The notes beneath the pieces were generated by a model. That model made no database searches. It was given only the letters and a program-made list of their open reading frames with translations, and was not told the origin of the DNA. A stretch of 53,382 nt of DNA from contig NZ_JAUSOO010000031.1 of the NCBI RefSeq assembly GCF_030656115.1, positions 1 through 53,382 of the forward strand, in the 5' to 3' direction. Below, in pieces: positions 27,897-35,954 of the stretch (position 1 is the stretch's first letter; each line of letters starts with the position of its first letter). The translations under genes and the position numbers were made by a program. Source of the stretch: Hydrogenophaga sp. (lineage in GTDB: Bacteria; Pseudomonadota; Gammaproteobacteria; Burkholderiales; Burkholderiaceae_C).

Positions 27897-28663
27897 CCGT
27901 GGTTTCAGCCCTTCATACCCCGCACACAGCGCTGTCCGTCAACCTCAACAAGGTGGCCTTGGTGCGCAATACGCGCCACCTGGGCATTCCGTCTGTGACG
28001 CGCGCGGCCACCCTGTGTCTGCAGGCTGGCGCTGGCGGCATCACGGTACACCCGCGCCCGGACGAGCGCCACATCCGTGCCCACGATGTGCACGATCTGG
28101 CCGAGTTGCTGAAGGCCTGGCCCGACCGCGAATACAACATCGAAGGCAATCCGTTTCACAACCTGATGGGTTTTGTCCAGGCCGTTCGGCCCCATCAGGT
28201 GACCTTTGTGCCCGATTCTGAAGGCCAGTTCACCAGCGACCATGGCTGGAGCTTCCCCGCCGATGCCGACCGCTTGCGCCCCCTCATTGCACAGGCGCAG
28301 GCGCTGGGTGCGCGGGTCAGCTTGTTCATGGACGCCGACCCTGGCGCCATGGCGGAGGCCAAAGCGGTGGGCGCCGACCGGGTGGAGCTCTACACCGAGC
28401 CTTACGCGGCCGCCTGGGCCACGCCCGAGCGCGCCGCACAGCTGGAGCGCTTTCGCGCCGCTGCGCAGGCGGCGCTGGATGTGGGCCTGGGTGTGAATGC
28501 GGGCCACGACCTCAACCGCGATAACCTCACGGCGTTTCTGCGCACGGTACCCGGTGTGCGCGAGGTGTCCATTGGCCATGCGCTGATGGCCGATGCGCTG
28601 GAAATGGGCTATGGCGTCACCGTGGCCGCTTACAAACACTGCATCGCCGACGCGTTCGCCTGA
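27893..28663 (+). CDS. pdxJ: pyridoxine 5'-phosphate synthase
   Basis: 256 residues. PdxJ condenses 1-deoxyxylulose 5-phosphate with 3-amino-2-oxopropyl phosphate in vitamin B6 synthesis. Family segments seen include [54 protein letters not shown] and [11 protein letters not shown]. The recO-pdxJ-acpS order is widespread in proteobacteria. Confidence 0.96.
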   Translation: MTVVSALHTPHTALSVNLNKVALVRNTRHLGIPSVTRAATLCLQAGAGGITVHPRPDERHIRAHDVHDLAELLKAWPDREYNIEGNPFHNLMGFVQAVRPHQVTFVPDSEGQFTSDHGWSFPADADRLRPLIAQAQALGARVSLFMDADPGAMAEAKAVGADRVELYTEPYAAAWATPERAAQLERFRAAAQAALDVGLGVNAGHDLNRDNLTAFLRTVPGVREVSIGHALMADALEMGYGVTVAAYKHCIADAFA

Positions 28664-28668
28664 GCCGC

Positions 28669-29061
28669 ATGATTTACGGCATTGGCACCGATGTTTGTGA
28701 CATCCGCCGCATCGAGGCCACCTGGCAGCGCCAAGGCGAGCGCTTTGTGCGCAAGGTGCTGACCGATGCCGAGTTCGCCGTCTGGCAGCAGCGCAGTGCC
28801 CGATGGCCGCAGCGGGGCTTGCGCTATCTGGCCACCCGGTTTTCTGCCAAAGAAGCCTTCTCCAAAGCCATTGGCCTGGGCATGCGCATGCCCATGACTT
28901 GGCGGCGCTGCGAAATCGTCAACCAACCCAGTGGGCAGCCTGTGATTGTGTTGCACGGTGAGCTGAAGGCCTGGTTTGATGCCCAGGGCCTGCGCGCCCA
29001 CGTGACCGTGACCGACGAGACCGACTATGCCGCCAGCTTTGTGGTGGTCGAACGCGGTTGA
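28669..29061 (+). CDS. acpS: holo-ACP synthase
   Basis: 130 residues. AcpS transfers the phosphopantetheine arm of CoA to Ser37 of AcpP. The magnesium-binding Asp8 is in [11 protein letters not shown] and Glu62 in [10 protein letters not shown]. The gene begins 5 bases after pdxJ. Confidence 0.95.
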   Translation: MIYGIGTDVCDIRRIEATWQRQGERFVRKVLTDAEFAVWQQRSARWPQRGLRYLATRFSAKEAFSKAIGLGMRMPMTWRRCEIVNQPSGQPVIVLHGELKAWFDAQGLRAHVTVTDETDYAASFVVVERG

Positions 29062-29101
29062 AGACCGATCCCCTTTTGCTTTCGCCAACATGCGATTGAC
29101 C

Positions 29102-30193
29102 ATGAATCCACACGCACCCTTCATCATCGACGTGGCTGGCCACAGCCTCACCACCGCTGAGCGCCAGCGTTTGGCGCACCCGCTGGTGGGCGGGGTCATT
29201 TTGTTTGGACGCAACTGGAAAGACCGCACGCAGCTGACCCGGCTGTGTCGCCAGATCAAGGCGGTGCGGCCCGACCTACTGATTGCTGTGGACCACGAAG
29301 GTGGGCGCGTGCAGCGCTTTCGCACCGACGGCTTCACCCACCTGCCGCCCATGGCGGCGCTGGGTGCGCTGTGGATGAAGCCCGAGCGCAAGGGCGAGGT
29401 GGCGGGTGCGTCCGCGCTGCATGCCAGCAACGCGGCCGTGGCCACGGGTTATGTGTTGGGTGCTGAACTGCGTGCCTGTGGCGTGGACCTGAGCTTTGCT
29501 CCGGTGCTCGACCTGGACTACGGTGAAAGCTCGGTGATTGGTGACCGCTCGCTGGGGCGTGACCCGCGCATGGTGACGCTGCTGGCACAGGCTTTGATGC
29601 TGGGTCTGCAGCAAAGCGGCATGGCCAACTGCGGCAAACACTTTCCCGGCCACGGCTTCGTGCGCGCCGACTCACATCTGGCGATACCGGTGGACAAGCG
29701 CAGCCTGAAGGCCATTTTGGCCGAGGATGCCGCTCCGTATGGCTGGCTTTCGGCCAGCCTGCAGGCGGTGATGCCCGCCCATGTGATCTACCCCAAAGTG
29801 GACAGCCGGCCCGCCGGCTTTTCACCGCGCTGGCTGCAAGATGTACTGCGCCACCAACTGGGCTTTACCGGCGCCATCTTCAGCGACGACCTGAGCATGG
29901 AAGCGGCCCGCCACATGGACGGGCGCGACCTGAGCTTTGCCGAAGCGGCCCTGGCCGCCCTGGGTGCTGGGGGCGATATGGCGGTGTTGTGCAACCAGTC
30001 GGTGGTGGATGGCGGTGCGCCGATAGACGTGGCGATCAACGATGTGTCGCGTGCGGTCATTGAGGGCCAGTGGCAGCCCAACCCCGCAAGCGAGGAACGC
30101 CGCCTGGCGCTGCTGCCGCGCGGTGCAGCCATGGATTGGGATAACTTGATGGTCAGCGAGCGCTACATGCGGGCGCTCTCGTTGCTGCCCTAA
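29102..30193 (+). CDS. nagZ: beta-N-acetylhexosaminidase NagZ
   Basis: 363 residues from the ATG at 29102 (an ATG at 29090 is possible). NagZ removes N-acetylglucosamine from muropeptides in cell-wall recycling in the cytoplasm. The GH3 motif KHFPGHGFVRADSHL holds the flexible loop with the catalytic His, and SDDLSMEAA has the nucleophile Asp. The DHEGGRVQRF segment near residue 70 is also typical. It is the last rightward gene before the convergent junction. Confidence 0.94.
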   Translation: MNPHAPFIIDVAGHSLTTAERQRLAHPLVGGVILFGRNWKDRTQLTRLCRQIKAVRPDLLIAVDHEGGRVQRFRTDGFTHLPPMAALGALWMKPERKGEVAGASALHASNAAVATGYVLGAELRACGVDLSFAPVLDLDYGESSVIGDRSLGRDPRMVTLLAQALMLGLQQSGMANCGKHFPGHGFVRADSHLAIPVDKRSLKAILAEDAAPYGWLSASLQAVMPAHVIYPKVDSRPAGFSPRWLQDVLRHQLGFTGAIFSDDLSMEAARHMDGRDLSFAEAALAALGAGGDMAVLCNQSVVDGGAPIDVAINDVSRAVIEGQWQPNPASEERRLALLPRGAAMDWDNLMVSERYMRALSLLP

Positions 30194-30271
30194 GGACTTG
30201 CGCAAAACCACCATGGCGTTGTTGCTTCGCCTTGTCGTACCCTGGTACTGCCTGCGGCTTCGCGTAAGTCC
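30194..30271. repeat. intergenic palindromic element between nagZ and the LON-domain gene
   Basis: Outer arms GGACTTGCGC (30194-30203) and GCGTAAGTCC (30262-30271) pair over 10 bp with one G-U. In the middle are GTACC (30237-30241) and GGTAC (30244-30248). The element fills the whole gap after the nagZ stop and ends 10 bases before the stop of the opposing gene. Similar elements appear between genes in Burkholderiales as I recall them; copy number cannot be judged from this window. Confidence 0.5.
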
Positions 30272-30280
30272 TGGTCTTGA

Positions 30281-30937
30281 TCAGCGCTCAACGCCCATTC
30301 GGTCGAGCAGGTCCGAGATGAGTTCCAGCCGCACCAGCGGGTTGTCCAGTGTCATCAAGCGCTGTTTGAGTTCGGCCTTCGCAGGCAGCAGCTCGGCCCA
30401 GCGGTTGGCGACCCAGCCGCAATTGTCCCATTGGTAGGGCGGCTGAAGGGGCAGTTCGTTTTTCGCCTCAGGCTCGCGCTCCAGCAGGTTGTTCAGCAGG
30501 CGTTGCAACGCGTCGCGTGTGCTGGACAGGTCTTCGGGCACCGGCACCACGGGCTCTGCTTCGTCCAGCCGCACATCGCCTATCCACAGGCCGTGAGGCA
30601 ACTGCTGGCTGGACGTGATGTGAAAGCGCTGCAGGCCACGGCAATGGATCACCAGCAGCCCGGGTTGCGGGCGTTCCAGGCGCTCTATTTGCGCGAGTGT
30701 GCCCACGGGGTAGAACACTTCTTTGGCAAAGGCATCACCATGCGGTGGTGCCTTGGGGTCGATGCGTCGGACTTCGCTGCCTTCGCGCAGGCCCACGACG
30801 CCAAAGGGAGCGCCTGCTTTGTGGCAGCGGCTGATCATGTCGAGGTAACGTACCTCGAAGATCCGCAGCGGCATCCAGCCACCCGGAAACAAAACCGTCT
30901 GCAGCGGAAACAGTGGCAGTTGTGACAGCGTGAGCAT
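30281..30937 (-). CDS. LON substrate-binding domain protein
   Basis: 218 residues from the ATG at 30937 (a TTG at 30961, touching the accD stop, would add 8). The N-terminal part matches the LON substrate-binding domain: LPLFPLQTVLFPGGWMPLRIFEVRYLDMI. There is no ATPase or protease domain, so this is a stand-alone LON-domain protein. Role unknown. It lies directly after accD on the same strand and is probably cotranscribed. Confidence 0.87.
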   Translation of the reverse strand: MLTLSQLPLFPLQTVLFPGGWMPLRIFEVRYLDMISRCHKAGAPFGVVGLREGSEVRRIDPKAPPHGDAFAKEVFYPVGTLAQIERLERPQPGLLVIHCRGLQRFHITSSQQLPHGLWIGDVRLDEAEPVVPVPEDLSSTRDALQRLLNNLLEREPEAKNELPLQPPYQWDNCGWVANRWAELLPAKAELKQRLMTLDNPLVRLELISDLLDRMGVER

Positions 30938-30957
30938 GCAGGGAGGCGTTTCAGCAG

Positions 30958-31836
30958 TCAATCGTTGACCACCGCGTCGGCGCTCTGGCGCTGTAGCATG
31001 GCCAGGATATTGGCCACGGTTGAACGCAGTTCGCGGCGGTCGCAGATGAAGTCCACCGCGCCCTTGGTTTGCAAAAATTCAGCGCGCTGGAAGCCTTCGG
31101 GCAACTTCACACGAACAGTGTTTTCAATCACACGCGGGCCGGCAAAGCCGATCAGTGCCTTGGGCTCGGCAATCACCACATCGCCCAAAAAGGCAAAACC
31201 GGCCGATACACCACCCATGGTCGGATCGGTCAGCACGCTGATGTAGGGAAGGCCCTTTTTGGCCAGACGGGTGAGGGCGGCATTGGTCTTGGCCATCTGC
31301 ATCAGCGACAGCAGACCCTCCTGCATGCGTGCACCACCGGTGGCGGTGAAACACAGAAAAGGTACTTTTTGCGCAATGGCTTCTTCAACGCCGCGCACAA
31401 AGCGCTCACCCACCACCGAGCCCATGGAGCCGCCCATGAAGTCGAACTCGAAACACGCCACGACCAGGTTGACACCCTGCACGGCGCCGCCCATGACGAT
31501 CAGCGCGTCGGTTTCACCGGTGTTTTCCAGCGCCTCTTTCAGTCGCTCGGGGTACTTGCGGCTGTCCTTGAATTTCAGGGCATCAACCGGCAGCACTTCC
31601 TGGCCGAGTTCGTAGCGGCCTTCGGCGTCCAGAAACGCGTTCAGGCGCGCGCGGGCGCCAATGCGATGGTGGTGGCGGCAATGCGGGCACACGTTCTGGT
31701 TTTTCTCCAGATCGTTTTTGTACAGCACGGCTTCGCAGCTGGGGCACTTGATCCACAAGCCCTCGGGCACGCTGCGGCGCTCGGTCGGGTCGGTGTGCGT
31801 GATCTTGGGAGGCAGCAGTTTTTCTAGCCAGGACAT
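30958..31836 (-). CDS. accD: acetyl-CoA carboxylase carboxyltransferase subunit beta
   Basis: 292 residues from [10 protein letters not shown]. The zinc ribbon has Cys31, Cys34, Cys50 and Cys53 (CPSC and CPHC). The carboxyltransferase core shows [13 protein letters not shown] and the segment [22 protein letters not shown]. With AccA it moves the carboxyl group from biotin to acetyl-CoA, giving malonyl-CoA for the fab pathway. It follows trpA after 149 bases in which no gene is seen. Confidence 0.96.
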   Translation of the reverse strand: MSWLEKLLPPKITHTDPTERRSVPEGLWIKCPSCEAVLYKNDLEKNQNVCPHCRHHHRIGARARLNAFLDAEGRYELGQEVLPVDALKFKDSRKYPERLKEALENTGETDALIVMGGAVQGVNLVVACFEFDFMGGSMGSVVGERFVRGVEEAIAQKVPFLCFTATGGARMQEGLLSLMQMAKTNAALTRLAKKGLPYISVLTDPTMGGVSAGFAFLGDVVIAEPKALIGFAGPRVIENTVRVKLPEGFQRAEFLQTKGAVDFICDRRELRSTVANILAMLQRQSADAVVND

Positions 31837-31985
31837 GGTGTGTTCTCCAAAATTGAGCGACCCCGCGCCGCTGGGCATCAGCCAAGGGGACCGGCAGCCC
31901 AGCAAAGCCGGATCTGCGCTGGATTGAGGGCCTTTGCGCGGCGTTGTCTGTCAGTGGGTTGTTTGGCGAATTAAAACACGGTCGA

Positions 31986-32795
31986 TCAGGTGTCCAACGC
32001 CTTGCGGATGGCGCGCAGGAAGTTGGACGCTACCGCCACGACCTTTTCGTGTGGCTCGTTTTCGATCAGCTGGATGATCTTGCTGCCAATCACCACGGCA
32101 TCGGCGCTGCGCCCGATGGCGCGGGCCGTTTCAGCATCGCGAATACCAAAACCCACGCCCACCGGCACGTTCACGTGCGCCCGGATGCGCGGCAGCATGG
32201 CTTCCACTTGGCCCACGTCCAGTGTGCCGGCACCGGTCACGCCCTTGAGCGATACGTAGTACACATAGCCGCTGGCCACACGCGCGACCTGCGCCATGCG
32301 CTCGTCGGTGGAGGTGGGGGCCAGCAAAAAGATCAGGTCCATGTTGTGGGCGCGCAAGGCGGCCGCGAACTCTTCGCATTCTTCCGGTGGGTAGTCCACG
32401 ATCAGCATGCCGTCCACGCCCGATGCGCTGGCGTCGCGCACGAAGCTGCCCACGCCGTGCTTCTGGTCGTAGCGTTCAACCGGGTTGGCGTAGCCCATGA
32501 GCACCACCGGTGTGGTGTTGTTGCGTTCGCGGAAAGTTTTTACCATGGCCAGCACCTGTACCAGGCCGATGCCCAGGGTCAAAGCGCGGTCGCCGGCTTT
32601 CTGGATCACCGGGCCGTCGGCCGACGGGTCGGAAAACGGTACGCCGAGCTCAATCACATCGGCACCGGCTTCCACCATGCCGTGCATCAGGTCGGGGGTG
32701 ATGTTGGCAAAGGGGAAACCTGCGGTGACGAACGGTATCAGGGCTTTGCGGTTCCGGGCTTTCAGCGCGCCCAGTGCGGGTTCAATGCGGCTCAT
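31986..32795 (-). CDS. trpA: tryptophan synthase alpha chain
   Basis: 269 residues from [12 protein letters not shown]. It splits indole-3-glycerol phosphate to indole, which is channelled to TrpB. The catalytic Glu and Asp lie in [18 protein letters not shown], and the phosphate-binding region in [14 protein letters not shown]. Its start overlaps the trpB stop by 4 bases. The upstream in-frame run to 33032 overlaps trpB and is rejected. Confidence 0.96.
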   Translation of the reverse strand: MSRIEPALGALKARNRKALIPFVTAGFPFANITPDLMHGMVEAGADVIELGVPFSDPSADGPVIQKAGDRALTLGIGLVQVLAMVKTFRERNNTTPVVLMGYANPVERYDQKHGVGSFVRDASASGVDGMLIVDYPPEECEEFAAALRAHNMDLIFLLAPTSTDERMAQVARVASGYVYYVSLKGVTGAGTLDVGQVEAMLPRIRAHVNVPVGVGFGIRDAETARAIGRSADAVVIGSKIIQLIENEPHEKVVAVASNFLRAIRKALDT

Positions 32796-34081
32796 TTTGC
32801 GAATGCGATGGAAGATGTTTCGGCGCCGCCCTTGACCGACTGGCCACGGCAGCTGGGACGGCAGTAAAAGTCGGCCTTGGACAGGTCGGCGACGGTGCCA
32901 ATGTCCTTGTCGCCCCGGCCTGAGAGGTTGACCAGAATGGACTGGTCGGACCGCATGGTCTTGGCCAGCTTCATGGCGTAGGCCACGGCATGGCTCGATT
33001 CCAGTGCCGGGATGATGCCTTCGGTGCGGCACAGGTAGTGAAAGGCGTCCAGCGCCTCGGTGTCGGTGATGCCCACATATTCGGCGCGGCCGATGTCTTT
33101 CAGGAACGCGTGCTCGGGGCCGACGCCGGGGTAGTCCAGACCGGCGCTGATGCTGTGGGTTTCGGTCACCTGCCCGTTGTCGTCTTGCAGCACGTAGGTG
33201 CGGTTGCCGTGCAGCACGCCGGGGCTGCCTTTTTGCAGCGATGCCGAGTGCTTGCCGCTTTCCATGCCTTCACCGGCCGCCTCGACGCCGATCAGGCGGG
33301 TGGCTGCATGGTTGATGTAGGGGTAGAAAATACCCATGGCGTTGCTGCCGCCGCCCACGCAGGCCACCACGGCGTCGGGCTGCTCATGGGTGCAGCCTGC
33401 GGCTTTCAGCATCTCGGGCATCTGCACCAAGCATTCTTCGCCAATCACGCTCTGGAAGTCGCGCACCATCATCGGGTAAGGGTGCGGACCGGCCACCGTG
33501 CCGATGATGTAGAAGGTGTTGTCCACGTTGGCCACCCAGTCGCGCATGGCTTCGTTGAGCGCGTCTTTCAGTGTGCGGCTGCCGCTTTCCACCGGCACGA
33601 CGGTGGCGCCCAGCAGCTTCATGCGGTAGACGTTGGGGCTCTGGCGCTTCACGTCTTCGCTGCCCATGTAGACCACGCACTCCAGGCCATAGCGGGCACA
33701 GATGGTGGCGGTGGCCACGCCGTGCTGACCGGCGCCGGTTTCGGCAATGATGCGCGGCTTGCCCATGCGTTTGGCGAGCATGGCCTGGCCGATGGTGTTG
33801 TTGATCTTGTGCGCGCCGGTGTGGTTCAGGTCCTCGCGTTTCAAGAATATTTGTGCACCGCCTTGTTCACGGCTCATGCGGGCCGCGTGGTACACGGGCG
33901 ATGGGCGGCCCACGAAATGCGCCAGCTCGCTCTTGAATTCGGCCAGAAACTCGGGGTCGTTCTGGTACTTGGCGTAGGCGGCCTTGAGCTCGTTGATGGC
34001 GTGGGTGAGCGTTTCACTCACGAAACTGCCGCCGTAGATGCCGAAATGGCCGCGGGCGTCGGGTTGCTGGTAGGTGGTCAT
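32792..34081 (-). CDS. trpB: tryptophan synthase beta chain
   Basis: 429 residues. It joins indole and serine using pyridoxal phosphate. The PLP lysine is in [11 protein letters not shown], and the phosphate-binding loop is [10 protein letters not shown]. It is some 30 residues longer than the E. coli chain, mainly by the C-terminal [24 protein letters not shown] tail. It overlaps trpA and follows trpF after 44 bases. Confidence 0.96.
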   Translation of the reverse strand: MTTYQQPDARGHFGIYGGSFVSETLTHAINELKAAYAKYQNDPEFLAEFKSELAHFVGRPSPVYHAARMSREQGGAQIFLKREDLNHTGAHKINNTIGQAMLAKRMGKPRIIAETGAGQHGVATATICARYGLECVVYMGSEDVKRQSPNVYRMKLLGATVVPVESGSRTLKDALNEAMRDWVANVDNTFYIIGTVAGPHPYPMMVRDFQSVIGEECLVQMPEMLKAAGCTHEQPDAVVACVGGGSNAMGIFYPYINHAATRLIGVEAAGEGMESGKHSASLQKGSPGVLHGNRTYVLQDDNGQVTETHSISAGLDYPGVGPEHAFLKDIGRAEYVGITDTEALDAFHYLCRTEGIIPALESSHAVAYAMKLAKTMRSDQSILVNLSGRGDKDIGTVADLSKADFYCRPSCRGQSVKGGAETSSIAFAK

Positions 34082-34125
34082 GGGTGTCTCTGGTCGAATG
34101 CCCGCTCAGCCCCCACAGATGGGGC

Positions 34126-34833
34126 TCAGACAGGGCTGCGGTGAAGGGCTGCATCGGCCGCTCGCACGGCGGCCACAAATGCGTGCATCTTGTCCGGGTC
34201 CTTGATGCCTTTGCTGGCCTCAACCCCGGAACTCACGTCAACGGCCCAGGGCCGTACGCGGTTGATGCCATCGATCACGTTTGCAGGCGTGAGTCCACCA
34301 GACAAAACGAGGCGAGAGCTGGCGTTTAGAAGCGGATGTGACCAATTGAAGGCTGTCCAGTCGAAGGATTGGCCGCCGCCGCCGTATCCCTCGACATGGG
34401 CGTCGAGCAGCACGGCCTGTGAGGCGGCGAAGTCTTGTGCGTATTTTAGAAGATCAAAGCCCGCACCTGCGGGGCCTGCGGGAATACGGGCCGCACGGAT
34501 GTAAGGGCGCCCTGTGGCGGCGCAGTCGGCTGGGGTTTCGTCGCCATGAAACTGCACCAGGGCATGGGGTACGGCTTCGAGGCCCAGGCGGATGTGCTCG
34601 GGGCTGGCGTTCACGAACAGCAGCACCGGCGTGACAAAGGCAGGCAGGCGCCGGGCCAGTTCGCCCGCGCGCTCGGGCGTGACGTGGCGCGGGCTTTTGG
34701 CGTACAGCACAAATCCAACGGCATCGGCGCCTGCCTGTGCGGCGGCGTCTACATCGACCTCCCGGGTCAGACCGCAAATCTTGATGCGCGTGTGGTGCAT
34801 GGGCTTGGGGGCGGCTTGGCCTGCTTCGTTCAT
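34126..34833 (-). CDS. trpF: phosphoribosylanthranilate isomerase
   Basis: 235 residues (a start at the second Met, 34800, would give 224). KICGLTREVDVDAAAQAGADAVGFV holds the catalytic Cys of the family, and LSGGLTPANV and VDVSSGVEASKGIKD the phosphate-binding and Asp-containing segments. Its ATG overlaps the truA stop by 4 bases. Other trp genes (E, G, D, C) are not in the window. Confidence 0.95.
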   Translation of the reverse strand: MNEAGQAAPKPMHHTRIKICGLTREVDVDAAAQAGADAVGFVLYAKSPRHVTPERAGELARRLPAFVTPVLLFVNASPEHIRLGLEAVPHALVQFHGDETPADCAATGRPYIRAARIPAGPAGAGFDLLKYAQDFAASQAVLLDAHVEGYGGGGQSFDWTAFNWSHPLLNASSRLVLSGGLTPANVIDGINRVRPWAVDVSSGVEASKGIKDPDKMHAFVAAVRAADAALHRSPV

Positions 34834-35666
34834 CCGGGTAACCAGTCGAAAGCGGCGGTTTGCGTCGGGATGCCCAGCGATTCGTCGTACAGCGGGCCGA
34901 GAAAGTAGAGACCATCCGGCGAAAACGTGGGCGCTGCGGCGTCGCGGCTGCGGGCGTGCAGCACCTCGGTCATCCAGCTCGCCGGGTGGTTGCCGTTGCC
35001 GATGGCGATCAGGCAGCCCATGATATTGCGGATCATGTGGTGCAAAAACGCGGAGGCTTCAAATTCAAACCGCCAGTACGCACCGCGGCGGGTGATGCTG
35101 ATGCGCCGCAGTTGTTTGACCGGCGAATGGGCCTGGCACTGGGCTGCACGAAAGGAGGTGAAGTCGTGCTCACCCAGCAGAGCTTGTGCGGCCTCTTGCA
35201 TCGGTTCCAGCGCCATGGGGCGAAACACCCAGCCCACCCGCCCGGCGTCCACGCTGGGGCGCACCGGCGATTCCAGCAGCACATAGGCATAGCGGCGCGC
35301 CACGGCGTTGGCGCGCGCATGGAAGTGGGCCGGCACTTGGCGTGCCCAGTGCACGGCAATGTCATGCGGCAAAAAACTGTTGGTGCCCCGCATCCATGCG
35401 TGGTCTGGGCGAACCACCGGGCTGTCAAAGTGCACCACCTGCATCAGGCCGTGCACCCCTGCATCGGTGCGGCCTGCGCACAAGGTTCTGATGGGGCCGT
35501 GAGCAATGAAGCGGGTCAAGGCCCGTTCCAGTTCGTCCTGCACTGTGCGGCCGCTGAGCTGGCTTTGCCAGCCATCGTAGGCGCTGCCGTTGTAGCTGAC
35601 ACCCAGCGCCATGCGGGTGGTGAGCGGGGCGCGTGCGTCTATGAGACGGTCTGACGTGGAAAGCAT
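34830..35666 (-). CDS. truA: tRNA pseudouridine(38-40) synthase
   Basis: 278 residues from the ATG at 35666. TruA makes pseudouridine at positions 38-40 of tRNAs. The catalytic Asp68 lies in CAGRTDAGVHG, and the C-terminal FLHHMIRNIMG motif is present. A second ATG at 35612 begins the conserved core. The frame stays open upstream to 35927, but that part (rich in Ala, Pro and Arg) does not resemble TruA. It is the head of the truA-trpF-trpB-trpA stretch, a common betaproteobacterial order. Confidence 0.93.
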   Translation of the reverse strand: MLSTSDRLIDARAPLTTRMALGVSYNGSAYDGWQSQLSGRTVQDELERALTRFIAHGPIRTLCAGRTDAGVHGLMQVVHFDSPVVRPDHAWMRGTNSFLPHDIAVHWARQVPAHFHARANAVARRYAYVLLESPVRPSVDAGRVGWVFRPMALEPMQEAAQALLGEHDFTSFRAAQCQAHSPVKQLRRISITRRGAYWRFEFEASAFLHHMIRNIMGCLIAIGNGNHPASWMTEVLHARSRDAAAPTFSPDGLYFLGPLYDESLGIPTQTAAFDWLPG

Positions 35667-35954
35667 CGGCTGGAAATCGGCCGCAGCAGTCCTGTCGTTG
35701 AATAAAACTACGTTTGCACCGTCTTCTTGAACCGCAGCGGGTCTGTGGGCCTGGAGATCCGGCAAAAAACAGCCGCGCTTGGGCCGATTTTCACTATCAG
35801 CCCCCCAGGTTCGACAGGCTTCAGGGGTGCGGCTTGGGCCAGCCGGTGCGTCTAGAGATTCGCGAGTGTCTGCGGTTGGGCTGGCGCTGTCGGCGGCAGG
35901 AACGCCTGAAAGCGTTGCACAGTGCAAGGGGCGTTTCCGTTCTGGTTGGAGTCG

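Noticed and set aside
34108..34126. AGCCCC/GGGGCT hairpin between trpF and trpB
   Set aside because: Overlaps the trpF stop codon and has no T-tract, so no terminator or attenuator could be supported.
35801..35826. TTCGACAGGCTTCAGGGG, similar to a widespread intergenic repeat
   Set aside because: Only one degenerate copy; no matching second arm in place and no second copy seen here.
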